A stretch of DNA of 64,000 nt from Incurvaria masculella. Taxonomy: Eukaryota > Arthropoda > Insecta > Lepidoptera > Incurvariidae. Location of the stretch: contig OX335649.1 in assembly GCA_946894095.1 (NCBI GenBank), positions 10,744,001 to 10,808,000 of the forward strand, in the 5' to 3' direction. Below the pieces are notes generated by a model, which was given only the letters and a program-made list of their open reading frames with translations, did not search any database and was not told the origin of the DNA. The position numbers and the translations under genes are program-made. Positions within the stretch are counted from its first letter, which is position 1. Every line of letters starts with the position of its first letter. This document shows positions 47,480 through 58,812 of the stretch, piece after piece.

Positions 47480-47700
47480 CTCAGATCCGTCGTCTTGCGG
47501 CCTGGCTCGCCCCCGACACACGATACCCGACCGTTCGGTTTTGTAAGCGGTCCCGTTTCAAAGGAATCGTGACAGCGTTATAATGGGCTTGAATAATGAT
47601 TACGATTATTCCGAATCTACACGGGGCGTTTCAGCGGCAACTGAATTCAATCCCATTGAAGATTAACCGCGGCCCCTGTTCGACGCTAATCCATGAAAGG
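47480..47700. other. GC-rich intronic island
   Basis: Mixed GC-rich DNA (GGCCTGGCTCGCCCCCGAC, CGCGGCCCCTGTTCGACGC) around ATAATGATTACGATTATTCCG. The AT-rich core with ATTA motifs inside a GC-rich frame resembles enhancer-like DNA, but this is only an impression. Confidence 0.25.
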
Positions 47701-48112
47701 TTGTGGAGCGTGTGTCCGAGTGACTGCTTACCCCTAAGCCAAGGAAACTAAGTGAATTTAATTAGTACAATAATCCGAGTGGTTACCGCTTTGATTCTAC
47801 GATAACTGTAAGTTCGGTAGATAAAAAAATAACAACTTTCGCATGTGGTAATTAGACGTTTGGAGCTGTGTCAATAGATGTAGTAATATAGTTATGTATA
47901 CACGCATTAAACTTTTAAGAAAGATGTGTAGTCTTTCATCTTATAAGTAAACTGAACATTATGTTGAGAAATTGAGTGGTTTCCTTTTGAAGCGAAATCG
48001 ATGCTTGGAATTTATTGCACTGGAATATAAAAACGCAATCCCATAAAATTATTCTGTTGGAATTACAATTTTATTTCCATGCGCGCTGTATGAAGTTGAC
48101 CGGCTGCTACTA

Positions 48113-48872
48113 GGGTGCGTACCCATACTACGTGACAGATTTTACCCACTTTTTGAACTCCTCCCCCTCCTCTTCCATTTTCCGGTAGTATATTGAATAC
48201 CACACAATTTCGATGTCATTTTAAAGAAATGGCAATTTTTTAACTACTTCATAAATATTTAAGATCTTAGTGTGAAAGGTACAAGTAAGTGTGTTTAGTT
48301 ACCGAACTGCGCGACGACTGAAATCGCGCGAGTTCTCGCGTCCAGAATAGAGTGACTAGCTGTCACTATGTTAGACAGGCGGCCCGGTGGCGGGCCGGGT
48401 TTTTTTTTGGGAAGAAAAGGACACGTTTTTGCGCGGATTTTAGTTTTCGCATAGTCTACGTGTCTTTGAGGGCTATTATGTGAGTACTGTAGTGGCCGTG
48501 AAGCCCTTTGCGCAATATACAACGCGTACCACTGGGACCGGCCGCATTCTTCAGCCAGCCAACACCTTTGCGCAGGTCTCGTGACCTTCCATTGTCCTCT
48601 CCTATTTTTTATAATAATTATATGCTCACAATGTCGAACTACAGCGCAACAAATTCGAGAGGAGGGAAGGTCGAGTCCTTCGAAGGAGAGAGTACGCCTC
48701 CTAAACAAAGTGAAAAGGCAGGAAATGAAAACCAAGCATTCATGGTTTAATTTATTTCGACGAATACGCACTGGCATACCCCATCCCTCGCCCAATACTA
48801 GTGATTGACCGTGGTATTTTGCGAAACCCCCCTCCCCCTAAATCGGTCACGTAGTATGGGTACGAGCCCTAG
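48113..48872. mobile_element. Inverted-repeat element with ends CTAGGG...CGTACCCATACTACGTGAC
   Basis: The left end CTAGGGTGCGTACCCATAC and the inverted right end CTAGGGCTCGTACCCATAC continue together through TACGTGAC, about 27 matched bases. Both inner flanks are C/G-rich tracts (CTCCTCCCCCTCC at left, CCCCCCTCCCCC at right). Length is about 760 bases. A target duplication is not clear. Inside is a 166-codon open frame on the minus strand (48295-48795) without a motif I recognise. Confidence 0.7.
48295..48795 (-). CDS. Unrecognised 166-codon open frame inside an inverted-repeat element
   Basis: The frame runs without a stop from GTGATG-side sequence near 48795 to 48295. It is rich in Arg and Cys, with segments such as AEECGRSQWYALYIAQRASR and a Pro-rich stretch KKKPGPPPGR that is read from the poly-T and GGCCCGGTGGCGGGCC palindrome on the plus strand. 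It does not match a transposase that I know, and it lacks a DDE-type motif. It lies wholly between the inverted ends of the element at 48.1-48.87 kb. It may be a captured genomic piece or a chance open frame; I cannot tell which. Confidence 0.25.
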   Translation of the reverse strand: MGEGWGMPVRIRRNKLNHECLVFISCLFTLFRRRTLSFEGLDLPSSRICCAVVRHCEHIIIIKNRRGQWKVTRPAQRCWLAEECGRSQWYALYIAQRASRPLQYSHNSPQRHVDYAKTKIRAKTCPFLPKKKPGPPPGRLSNIVTASHSILDARTRAISVVAQFGN

Positions 48873-49315
48873 GTTCGGTCGGTTTCCCGACGCCCTGCCT
48901 CGTCCCTTCGCCCTTGCCGTCCCCCCTTCTGCTCTCCCGCCCCACCTGTCGGAGTTCTAATTGCAGCTAAATGTGCAACTTTCAAGACGTCGCTTAGCGG
49001 TACCTTCAATACGCTTTAATGATTTATTTCACTTCACCGATTTGAAAGTTTGCGAGGAATCGTATCGGATAAATATTTTTTCCTGGTGTCGTTTTTAAAG
49101 CACAGGAATGTCAGCAGAGAATGAATAGGTTCAGCTTTTACAAAGGTCGTTGATCATTGCTTATTTCCTACAAAAGTTTCCTCATTTTAGTGTTCCATTT
49201 GTGCTTCCTTCCATTCACCCGTCATCACCGCCGATTTTTTCAACAAGGAATGGAATTAGTGAATCTTAACCAGGGTGTGTAATAATGCGTAGTGTTGTAC
49301 TCACGCGTTACATGC

Positions 49316-49627
49316 AAGTTTATTCCTGGCATTTGGTAATCAGGAATCCTGAGTCTAGAAAACTGCTTTTTTTAGCGATTTTGAAAACGAGTTTTTCTAC
49401 GGAAAACCTTGATTGATTTAAAAAACTATGCTCCGGAATATTTTTGTCAAGTAAATCGATTTTAAAAACCGCTACAAAAGCGGTTTTCTAGACTCAGGAT
49501 TCTTGATTCTTGATTACTGAATACAAAAGCGGTTTTCTAGACTCAGGATTCTTGATTCCTGATTACTGAATACAAAAGCGGTTTTCTAGACTAAGGATTC
49601 CTGATTCCTGAATGAATAGACCTGCTG
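49316..49627. mobile_element. Palindromic MITE, TATTCCTGG family, copy 5, with repeated right arm
   Basis: The left arm begins TTTATTCCTGGCATTTGG. At the right, a block of about 49 bases starting ACAAAAGCGGTTTTCTAGAC and running to GATTACTGAAT is present three times in a row (near 49476, 49513 and 49571) before the terminal AATAGACCTGCTG. The other copies have this block once, so the copy has lengthened by repeat slippage or template switching at one arm. Confidence 0.8.
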
Positions 49628-49714
49628 TACCGAAACTTGGGTTTTCCGGAATGTGACTGTGTTGTTTTATGTAACTAAGTACTTTCGAGTTCACGCTCTC
49701 GTAACGATATATAA

Positions 49715-49996
49715 AATTCGACGTGTGTATAAATGTTTGCGTATCCTATGGACTCCAAAACGACTGAGCCGATTTTTATGAAACACTCAGGCAATATTCA
49801 GATTAGTCCAGCAGATGTCTAAAATAAAATTACGGCGTCATGACCGATTTTGATGGAATTTTTAGGCAATCTTCAGATTAGACAAGTACTGTAGAGTTCG
49901 GTAGCATTTGGATCAACAGATTTTTTTTATTCGCGCGCAAATCGTTTTCAAACCACACGTTACTTGCACCCGTGCGTAGACGGGCAGGGTGTCTAG
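49715..49996 (+). mobile_element. Possible second Helitron family, 3' end
   Basis: The 3' end has the hairpin CCCGTGCGTAGACGGG, then CAGGGTGTCTAG followed by T. The hairpin and CTAG-T ending agree with a Helitron, but the sequence differs from the GAGCGGAGCC family. Upstream sequence near 49715-49860, with two similar ATTTTTATGAAACACTC/ATTTTGATGGAATTTTT blocks, is typical of Helitron interior. The 5' TC end was not found. Confidence 0.45.
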
Positions 49997-52089
49997 TTAT
50001 AAATAAAAGTTATAAAGTCATTGTATCTTTTTTGTGGGTTTGTGTATTTTCTTAACGCTAGTTATAAAATGTATCTTATTTTTTAACAGTAACCACGGTA
50101 ATCTAAAAACTTACAAATGTATCTTATTTGGTTTCTGAGTTCTCCCTGCATGCGCCAAGCATGACAAGATGTATTACCTCGGAATTTCACATATTAGTAG
50201 AATTATTGAGTCAAAAGTAGCCTTAGATTAGTGTTAATGAAGTTACATTTTTGTTTTCCGTGTAAAGTAAGTAAATATTTTACTTTCAGGACTTTACTAA
50301 CGTTCTTGTAAGTCCTATTCGGTCAAACTGACCAATTTCTGACGTAATCGAACGCTGGTGCTTGTAAAGGATTGCGTGTTTCCATAGTAACATTAAAAAC
50401 CTTCAATTATTCTGTTGCTTAGGACTGAAAGTCAAGAATGTCGAAGCATAGACCGAAGTACCAATCGATTCTAGTTTATTATTAATGTGGCACTCGGTAC
50501 TTTCGATTAGGTGTCAACTAATCTGTACCTTTTCGCTTTCTAAATAAGGGATTTTGGACAGGGATCCAGGACAGTTCTTAAGAGAGTTGTTACACTGTCA
50601 ATTCCCCATACTATGGGCGATAACTGTTTACATGTTTCTTAATGTTTTAACTAGGTTTTTGAAATTTTGGATTCTAAAATATACTGTCAAAATCTACGTC
50701 TGTATGTTGAAATTTTTAATATTCCTTTCAGAATGGAAATAAATACATTGGAAAAAAGTTACCAATTTTAACCTTAATTTTAAATTTTCTTACTGAAAAA
50801 CACAGATAATTAAAAAAAAAAAAAAACATACGCGGATAAAAATTTGACAATGTTCAGGGGTAGGGAACCGTTAGGGCCTGGAAGACAATTTCGCTAGTTT
50901 AATGACACCCGCCGTGGAAAATAGTGCCTTGGCCGGTGGCCAAGGAATGCATTTCTTACAATTTTCAAATCTTCGATTTCCGTTGCCTTTACGACAGCCT
51001 TAAAGTAGCATCACGTAATAAGCAGCGATTTGCTATAATTGCGTACGCTTCTGTTGTTGTTATATTCAGGGCAATGGGAAGTTCATGAAAATAATAATAA
51101 ATCTACCTGCGAAGTATAATACGAATTACGACTTTAATATTCAGGATCTTCACGAAAAGCTCTTCGCCGAAACATTTGACAAAACGAGCTGTCATTCTGT
51201 TTCCGAATTTAATTAATCTCAACCGAAGACTCGAGACACTAAAAGCAAAAGGTCGACGAAAACGCCGAAGTTACGTCCTTTGTGTGTGTTGCGGAGTGCA
51301 GGGGCGGGTGGTGAGTACGGAGGGAGTGAGGGGGGGGGGGGGGGTGAGGAGCGCAGTGTCACATTACAAAGTGACTAAGAGCTCAGTTATCCGACGAACT
51401 TTCCGAAAGTGTTGATTGAACGAAAGTTGTGCGCGGGCGCGTTGATTGAGGCCACGAGAGGCGGGAGGAGGGAAGACCGCAAGCCTGCACGACGCTGGGC
51501 GTCGCGCCGGTGTTAAGCGGCGGTTTGATGGTGGGGTTGTTTTTTCAATTTGTGGATGCGGGCGGGTAGTCAAGCAGTGACTTGAGCTCATGGAGGTGAA
51601 GAAATAACACCTCCATGCTTGAGTTGCGTTTCGCAGGCAAGTTGAAATGCAAAGCACGCTGACGTTGTCTTACGTAATGTTCTCTTTCATAATTAATTAA
51701 TGTTGACAATAATGTGACATCCTCAAATAGTTCTATCTGTTTTTTTCTATTTGGGGATTACATTTTTTTAGATTCTATGCGGGGACGTATCTAGATTAAA
51801 CTTCCAGAACTTGAAATGAAAATGAAATGATAATGTAATCACAAACACTGTTTTCAAAGTCTTGCTTTGAAACATATTGTAATGAATAACACTGATTACC
51901 ACTGGTACGTTGAAAAAAAAACGGAAATGTATCTTGATTAGATAATGTATCGTGTGTTGACGATTACATGGAGATTTAAATAAGCACGTGAAAATAAACA
52001 ATAGAAAAATTTAAAAATGTATGTTTAAAAATACTAAAAAAAATTGGAATTATTGTCGATTCTTCGATGGAGTTTCCGTTGGTAAAATG

Positions 52090-52460
52090 TTGTATTTTCT
52101 CCAACGTCGAAGCGTGCGAAAGCCCCAGACACGACGTGTCGATATCTGCAAGCAGCCTAGCTCGTTACGACGCAGGAGCCGCGTTCGAGGGACCATTAAC
52201 TTGACGTGCCGCCGCGTCGGTGACGTCACCACCTCCCCTCTCCCCCTCCCGCCCGCCTGCTGACAGGTGACTGCTCCATCCCTCGGCCGTGACTTACTCG
52301 CCTCGGGCCAACCCTCGCGCCAAACGCCAGTGTTTTATAGACGAACAGCGGAGCCGTGAGCCGTTACTTGTTTGATAACGGTGGAAAAAGTGAAGATCTG
52401 AGTTTTATTACGAAATAAATGGCTCGGTTCGAGTGGCAGTCGGGCGCCAAATAAATCAGC
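52090..52460. promoter_or_regulatory. GC-rich island with consensus CRE, candidate regulatory region
   Basis: A GC-rich patch in an AT-rich intron has a perfect CRE palindrome TGACGTCA at 52221-52228 and many CpG dinucleotides. No supported coding exon is present. It could be an intronic enhancer or an alternative sif promoter; this is inference from composition and one motif. Confidence 0.25.
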
Positions 52461-52771
52461 AGCGTACATATCTTAACGACGAAGTAGGTATTTATTTGGC
52501 TTTCTGAGTTTTTAGTATTTCAGTTACAACTTACGGTTGCTAACTCGATTCGTATAAAGTTTTGTGCTCTAGTCGTGGGTCATTTATTAAATTAGGCCGG
52601 TCATTATGGTTCAAATTTAGGTCAATCCTTAGATGAAGGTCAATCACAAATCACCAAGAATGTTGTGCAATGAACATTAATAAAAGCAATCCATATATAA
52701 ACTTCCATTTAAAAGGCTCAGATTATCTGAACAAAAACAATTACGTAATGCTCAATGTAAACGGGGCCCTA

Positions 52772-53012
52772 CTACGTCTGTCCGTCAGTCACAGGGCTGT
52801 ATCTCATGAACCGTAATAGGTAGAAAGCTGAATTTTTCACGAAGTATGTATTTATTTTGCCGATATAGTAACAAATAATTAAAATTTAAAATAATTAAAG
52901 TTAAAGGGATCACATACTACTACCCATACAAAAAGCTATACCTTTTGTGTTAAATCTTGTACGATGGTACGGAACCCTTCGTGTGCGAGTCCGACTCGCA
53001 CTTGGCCGTTTT
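52772..53012 (-). repeat. Dispersed repeat, GAGTCGGACTCG family, copy 2
   Basis: In reverse orientation it holds GTCCGTCAGTCACAGGGCTG, TATCTCATGAACCGTAATAG, TCTTGTACGATGGTACGGAA and GCGAGTCCGACTCGCACTTGG. It aligns end to end with the copy at 26.25-26.49 kb. Confidence 0.75.
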
Positions 53013-54180
53013 TAGGTAATGTTGCATTACCAGTGGCGTGAACAATACAAAAATAAGATATGATTTCGATATCACGTTTAATTAACCTACGGACATACAT
53101 ACAGGCCGGGTTCCGTTTTGCCATTTTGTGACAGGATAATCAAAAAGGCTCACTGCGGAACGTTATAGTAATACGTATGTATATAGGGGTCGTTGGTTGT
53201 AATCAGCGAGCATGGAAGGACAGGAGTAGAAACCGCTGATTGAAATTGTCGGTTTTCTCTATAAATATTCTAAGAAAACATGTAGCGAACGTGAAATTAA
53301 ATTAATTTTACTTAAACTATTTATTTTTCATCCCGAAGTTTTTATCTTCAGACGTTTTCAGTAATCTTACTAAGTTTGCATTTTCATTGACCTTTGAACA
53401 AATATTTTCCCCGTATTAAGCCGACTACGAATGTAAAGGTTGTTGACTCAGTAAGTACATTAACTCACAGGGGATTATGGTGATAACAAAGTCAATTTCG
53501 TTTTTACCTTTTATCCGGAATACTGAAAAAAAAAACTCCGTTCACAAATTACTTTCGCCCACGCGACCATTAGGTAAGCAATTTACGTTTTGTGCTTTTT
53601 CCTGGTTAGTTTGGGGCGAAGTGCTATGTATATCCTACTGTTTAGACGTTAATAGGTAAAGCATCATGATGCAAAATTTCAAAGGCGTATTACAGTGCGA
53701 TCATGCAATATAATTGATTTGCATTCGGTGCAGTGTGCTGAAAGTTGAAATTTTGTCTCTCGCTCCAACGTGAGATTGGAAACCAGACAGGGTAAAAGAA
53801 GTAAACAGTTAAAATACTTTATTCTATTGACCGCTATTTGTCTTGTAAAACTAAGCAAATTGGTTCGCCACTTAGAATTTAAATAACGCCGCGGGGGCAT
53901 AAAGGACTCGTTTAATTCGTGAAATACTTTCATGCAAACTCGGCGCTACCGTATCGCGAGCACTGGCGAAGTAATCGTAAAGATTTAAGGATTATTTAAT
54001 GGCGCACTCCCGGGGTGTGGCTGAGGCGGCGTGGTGGCGGCGACGGCGACGTCGCCAGTATTGTTGGCGCGACTCACCGCACGCGTCGAGAATAAAATTG
54101 GCATCATTTCAAAACGCATTACCTCGAGTCGTGAACCCAGCGCCGCGCGCGCCGCCCGCCCACTAGCCCCGTCGCCCACC

Positions 54181-54340
54181 CGTAGCGCACCCGCACCCTC
54201 GCTACCGCGGCCGCACCCCCGCTGCCGCGCCCGCACCCCCGCTGTCGCGCTCGCACCACCGCTGCCGCGCTCGCGCCCCCGCTCCCGCGCCCGCACCCCC
54301 GCTGCCGCACCCGCACCCCCGCTAGCACGCCGGCACCCCC
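54181..54340 (+). repeat. 20-bp GC-rich minisatellite
   Basis: Eight units of 20 bases with consensus GCTGCCGCGCCCGCACCCCC follow each other without gaps. Translations in every frame are Ala/Arg/Pro repeats, so the open frames on both strands here are by-products of the repeat. Confidence 0.9.
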
Positions 54341-54735
54341 TCGAATGCGACGACTCGGCTCGACCGTTTATCCCCAAGTACACGAGTTGAAAAACTTATC
54401 CCGACTCTCGGAAATAACTTTGCGGAGTTATTTTCAAAATTCAAAATGTATTACGAAACTTTGTAATCCTCTATCGAGGAATTCAAGAGGGGAATCTAAA
54501 CTTAAGAGGCTAACTAATGATTACTGTGGACGAACGATGTATTAGGTGCCCGAGGAATATCTAAGCATCTAACATTTTAAAAGGCCGAACTGACTTGGAG
54601 TGGTCCAAGTCAGTGTTCTCGAAATTACGTATTTAGTAGATGTGGGATGATCGCTCTACTCGCGCTGAAGTATCGTCGAAAAATCATTCAAAGGAGACGT
54701 TGCCAGTTCAAAAATGCACGATTGCTCACACTTGC

Positions 54736-55215
54736 TTAAGGGCCTGGTACTAGCCAAATCGCAAAGTTAGACGAGGCACCCCAAGTAAACTAACTAAGTC
54801 TGACGATTATAAGTGTCATCCTTACAATATATGATTCCTTGTCTAGGAATCGAATGATTTTCGTTAATGTATGTTTCCTTTTTCTATACAAAATACATTG
54901 CGGAAACGGTGTCCATTTCCGAACTTTTTTGACTAAATGTAGAAATCTAAAAGCAAATGGAATTTTTTGTTTATGCATATATGCTGTTTTTGCTTATATC
55001 TAGAAATCGAATGACTTTCAGATTTCTAATGAGAAAAATCAACTTTTTTTATTTTTATTATTATTTAAATAAATGATGGAATAAAAAAATATTAACAATC
55101 CATTATCAGTCTGGAGTTCTATTTGGATTTGCTGAAGCGTTTCACTACATATTATTACATTTGTTAAAAAGTGCATTTGTATGGCGCGAGTAGTTGGCTA
55201 GTCCTAGCGCCTTAA
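54736..55215 (+). mobile_element. TTAA-flanked piggyBac-like MITE, family A, copy 2
   Basis: A 472-base element (54740-55211) lies between TTAA at 54736-54739 and TTAA at 55212-55215, in the same orientation as the copy at 25.5 kb. The two differ at only a few positions that I can see, such as one extra T in a T-run and a handful of single substitutions, which suggests recent movement. It has the same inverted ends ending in ACTAGCCAA. Confidence 0.85.
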
Positions 55216-55552
55216 AAGCAGAAACACAGACCGCTTACCGGTCGTTCAAATGTAAGGAGATGTATCAAGAAAATGATGCGCACGATTCTTGTCGGACATC
55301 CAAAATAATTTTAAAAACAGCTACACTAGACCGAGCTAAATGCCATTTTAGGGTTCGAAAGTGTTTGTTTTTTTTTTTAATCAAGGTTTCTTAATTTTTC
55401 TTACAAACTGAAAAAGTATCGCAACTTTTAGCAACAACTAAATATTACACGTTTGTTCTAGCATAAGCAGCAACCATCTAAAGAAAAAATAGTATTTGTG
55501 GTATCATTTTGGATTCAGACCAAAAAAATATTCTTATTCATTTAATTGAGGG

Positions 55553-56412
55553 AGTTTCTTCATTTGAATGAGGGAGTGACTTGTTGACGTGAGGAAGCGT
55601 ACAATTAATAACCTCCTGCTTGTAGTCTCTATTTCGGATCTACAACAACAAATTGTGCGAGTGATCTTCTTTCTTCATTTGAATGAGGGAGTGACTTGTT
55701 GACGTGAGGAAGCGTACAATTAATAACCTCCTGCTTGTAGTCTCTATTTTGGATCTACAACAACAAATTGTGCGAGTGATCTTCTTTCTTATTTTGAATG
55801 AGGGAGTGACTTCTTGACGTGAGGAAGCGTACAATTAATAACCTCCTGCTTGTAGTCTCTATTTTGGATCTACAACAACAAATTGTGCGAGTGATCTTCT
55901 TTCTTCATTTGAATGAGGGAGTGACTTGTTGACGTGAGGAAGCGTACAATTAATAACCTCCTGCTTGTAGTCTCTATTTCGCATCTATAACAACAAATTG
56001 TGCGAGTGATCTTCTTTCTTCATTTGAATGAGGGAGTGACTTGTTGACGTGAGGAAGCGTACAATTAATAACCTCCTTCTTGTAGTCTCTATTTCGGATC
56101 TACAACAACAAATTGTGCGAGTGATGTTCTTTCTTATTTTGAATGAGGGAGTGACTTGTTGACGTGAGGAAGCGTACAATTAATAACCTCCTTCTTGTAG
56201 TCTCTATTTCGGATCTACAACAACAAATTGTGCGAGTGATCTTCTTTCTTCATTTGAATGAGGGAGTGACTTGTTGACGTGAGGAAGCGTACAATTAATA
56301 ACCTCCTGCTTGTAGTCTCTATTTTGGATCTACAACAACAAATTGTGCGAGTGATCTTCTTTCTTCATTTGAATGAGGGAATGACTTGTTGGCGCGAGAA
56401 AGCGTACTCTGT
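55553..56412 (+). repeat. 115-bp satellite-like tandem array
   Basis: GAATGAGGGA recurs at 55566, 55681, 55796, 55911, 56026, 56141, 56256 and 56371, always 115 bases apart, giving about seven and a half units. Each unit holds GTGACTTGTTGACGTGAGG, ATTAATAACCTCC and CAACAACAAATTGTGCGAG. The variant CTTATTTTGAATG, in place of CTTCATTTGAATG, appears at 55796 and 56141, three units apart. Open frames in the array are chance. Confidence 0.95.
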
Positions 56413-56807
56413 ATTGAATAACCTGCTTGCCGTCTCTAGAGCACTGCCTGCACAGATTTATGTTTCAAAGCAAGGGGGAGGCAATGCAACGCAACGCAAG
56501 GCACTCGAAGTTACAAAGGCAGGCCTCACGTTAAAAGTAAAAATATTCTGCGAACGGCTCGGAGCATATGAATGATGCAAGAAGCTGATTTATAGTTATG
56601 TCAGGTCATGGTATCCGACTTTTTAACTTCGTGACGTAATTTAGACATTACAGTAGAATCCAGCGTGGTGAAGATTTATTGGATCCTGGGTACACGAGAA
56701 TAACAACCCCCACTGATATTAAATTTGAAAATGTACGTACATTCGATTGTTTCATTACAATTTCGGTTGCTGGTTTATGTTTAAAAAAAAATTGAATGTT
56801 GTTTTTA

Positions 56808-57010
56808 TGTAACTAGATATTGATAGCTAATACCAAACCCACCGTCATGGGAATTTCCGTAGGAATACACACCGTAGGAATTCAGTGTCTTGTCTAGGCC
56901 TTTCCTTTATGAGCACTCTTAATTAATTGGACTGGATTAAAAACACGGAAACATTTACTTTACTCCTTCGAACATATTTTCATCTAATGCGATGGTACCA
57001 ACTCAAACTT
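56808..57010 (-). mobile_element. Partial SINE (tail side)
   Basis: Reverse-orientation SINE sequence with CTAATACCAAACCCACCGTC, CCTTTCCTTTATGAGC and AAACACGGAAACATTT. It is more diverged than the other copies. Confidence 0.55.
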
Positions 57011-57780
57011 CAAAACATATTGACACCCGAATTTTATTGACTTACGGCCCATCAATATGAAACAAGGGGAAAAGACTATGGCTTAATGCTCGATTGATTC
57101 CTCCATAGAGACAATGGTTTCCAGAACTGCTTCTAATTGTTTTTTGATGGCGACGGGGTACGTCAATCCCGTAACCGAACGGACAAAATTGTTTGTCGCT
57201 TTGCAGGAGCATTGTCACGCGCTCGATGCGAATTCCCCGTCACAGGCGACCTTTGAATAATACTACGTTTGAACTCAATAACAAATACTAGGCCGAAATA
57301 TTAAATTAGAAACGATAAAACAACGCATCTTAGCTCTAGAGGTATTGTTTGTGCGGGTTATGTGGCAGGTATAACACTTCAATTTATCGGCTGCCCGCGG
57401 AGCGCCGCCATACGAGTGGCCACTACTACGTAGTTCAAAGAGGTGATATGGGAACCGACAAAGCTTGCCACGGGACCGCCCCGCCCCGCCCCGCCGACTA
57501 GTACGGCGGAAGTGGAACGCATTTCGGAACAGAGCGGTAGTTCCGCCTCGCCAACCTTCCGTGGAATTCAACTCGCCGATGCACGAAAAAAAGAGTGTAA
57601 ACTACAAGCTTTTTTGTGCACAAATACATATACACTAACTAGGGTTGCCAGCTTCAGGGCAAATCATTCTCCCTTTACGTTTTCTAGGTAAAATATTAGT
57701 TTTTATTAATGTTATGAATAAATAATATTAAATTATTGCAAATAATCAAATTTATAGTCAATGATATAAAACGTTACACA

Positions 57781-58026
57781 GGTAACACCATGGTGAAAAA
57801 TTCGCTGAGTGAATAACAGGTGAACTGCAAACGTTTGATAAATCTGACGTTTAATTGCATTTCGTACCATGCCAACTTGCCAAATTTCAGTTCACTTGAC
57901 CGAATAACGCGTCATTTGACAGTTACCATGGTACGACGACAGTACAACTAAATCTCAGATTTAATCACTCTCTTGCCTGTTCACCTGCTATTCACCTGGC
58001 GAGTTAACTTACCATGGCAACCCCCA
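57781..58026. mobile_element. Fold-back element with CCATGGT arms
   Basis: From the left, CACCATGGTGAAAAATTCG, GTGAATAACAGGTGAACTG and GATAAATCTGACGTTTAATTG are mirrored, read inward from the right, by GCCATGGTAAGTTAACTCG, GTGAATAGCAGGTGAACAGG and GATTAAATCTGAGATTTAG. The arms are about 75 bases with modest divergence. This is a non-coding MITE-like structure. Confidence 0.65.
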
Positions 58027-58254
58027 GATCCGCATAGGAAATTAATAGCTATTTGAAAAACTACCTCGGGTCCAAACTAGAATAAATATAATTTAAAGGG
58101 TATTAATTAAATAATATAATTAAAAACATAACATTACCTAAGATAATAATACATATAAGAGCTATTCATGTTCAGTTACATAAAATGACTTAATACGTAT
58201 ATGCTTTATATTAAAATGAGCGCATTAGTTGCTGCCTCAAAACCGCCCTAACCG

Positions 58255-58400
58255 CTTCCGTGCCGCCTCCCCCCCCCCCCCCCCGCGGCCGCGGACCGCG
58301 CGGGGCGCAGTCGGCTAATGTGCTGGAAAAGAGCGGCCGCCGCTCCGAGCTCCAGAATAAAAAAGAAAGAATGGCCGCAGCAACTCGAAAAATAGAAAAT
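58255..58400. other. Poly-C run and GC-rich patch
   Basis: A run of about 16 C residues near 58268-58284 leads into CCGCGGCCGCGGACCGCGCGG, a near-palindromic GC-rich segment. The proline-rich start of the open frame here is due to the C-run and is not evidence of a gene. Confidence 0.5.
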
Positions 58401-58589
58401 TGTAAATTAACGCCGCGACAAATACGGGAAAAGCAAAACGGCTGTTTATTTCTGGCAATACGGTCCGCTCCTCTCGTTTTTCGTTTCGTGGAATTTCCAT
58501 GTTATTCAAAATTGCAAATTGACTGCGTCGCCGTTTTGTGGCACTAATTTGGATTGCCTTCGTTGTATGCAAGCTTCGTCCCTTCACAA

Positions 58590-58812
58590 CGGCGAGCAAG
58601 GAAGGACAGGGGTAGCGACTGAAACTCATTCGTATGGCAGCAGCGTAGCCACGGATCAGGGAAAATGCCCTTATGGTTGTGAACTCGGGACGCGAAAAAT
58701 GGAATGTTCGTTGCACTAGTTAGTACTGAGAAGTCTTACGTATCATTGGAACTCGAGAACATCAGTAGTAAGCGAATTCATAAGCGAGCTGACTAGCCGG
58801 CGCTACTGTTAA
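58590..58812 (+). repeat. Dispersed repeat X, copy 2
   Basis: The sequence runs through GGCGAGCAAGGAAGGACAGG, GTAGCGACTGAAACTCATTCG, AATGTTCGTTGCACTAG, GTAAGCGAATTCATAAGCGAG and GCCGGCGCTACTG, followed by an A-run. These blocks match copies at 9.5 and 59.4 kb in order. Confidence 0.6.

Noticed and set aside
53985..54390. Long Ala/Arg/Pro-rich frames on both strands
   Set aside because: They come from the 20-bp GC-rich minisatellite and have no domain-like sequence.
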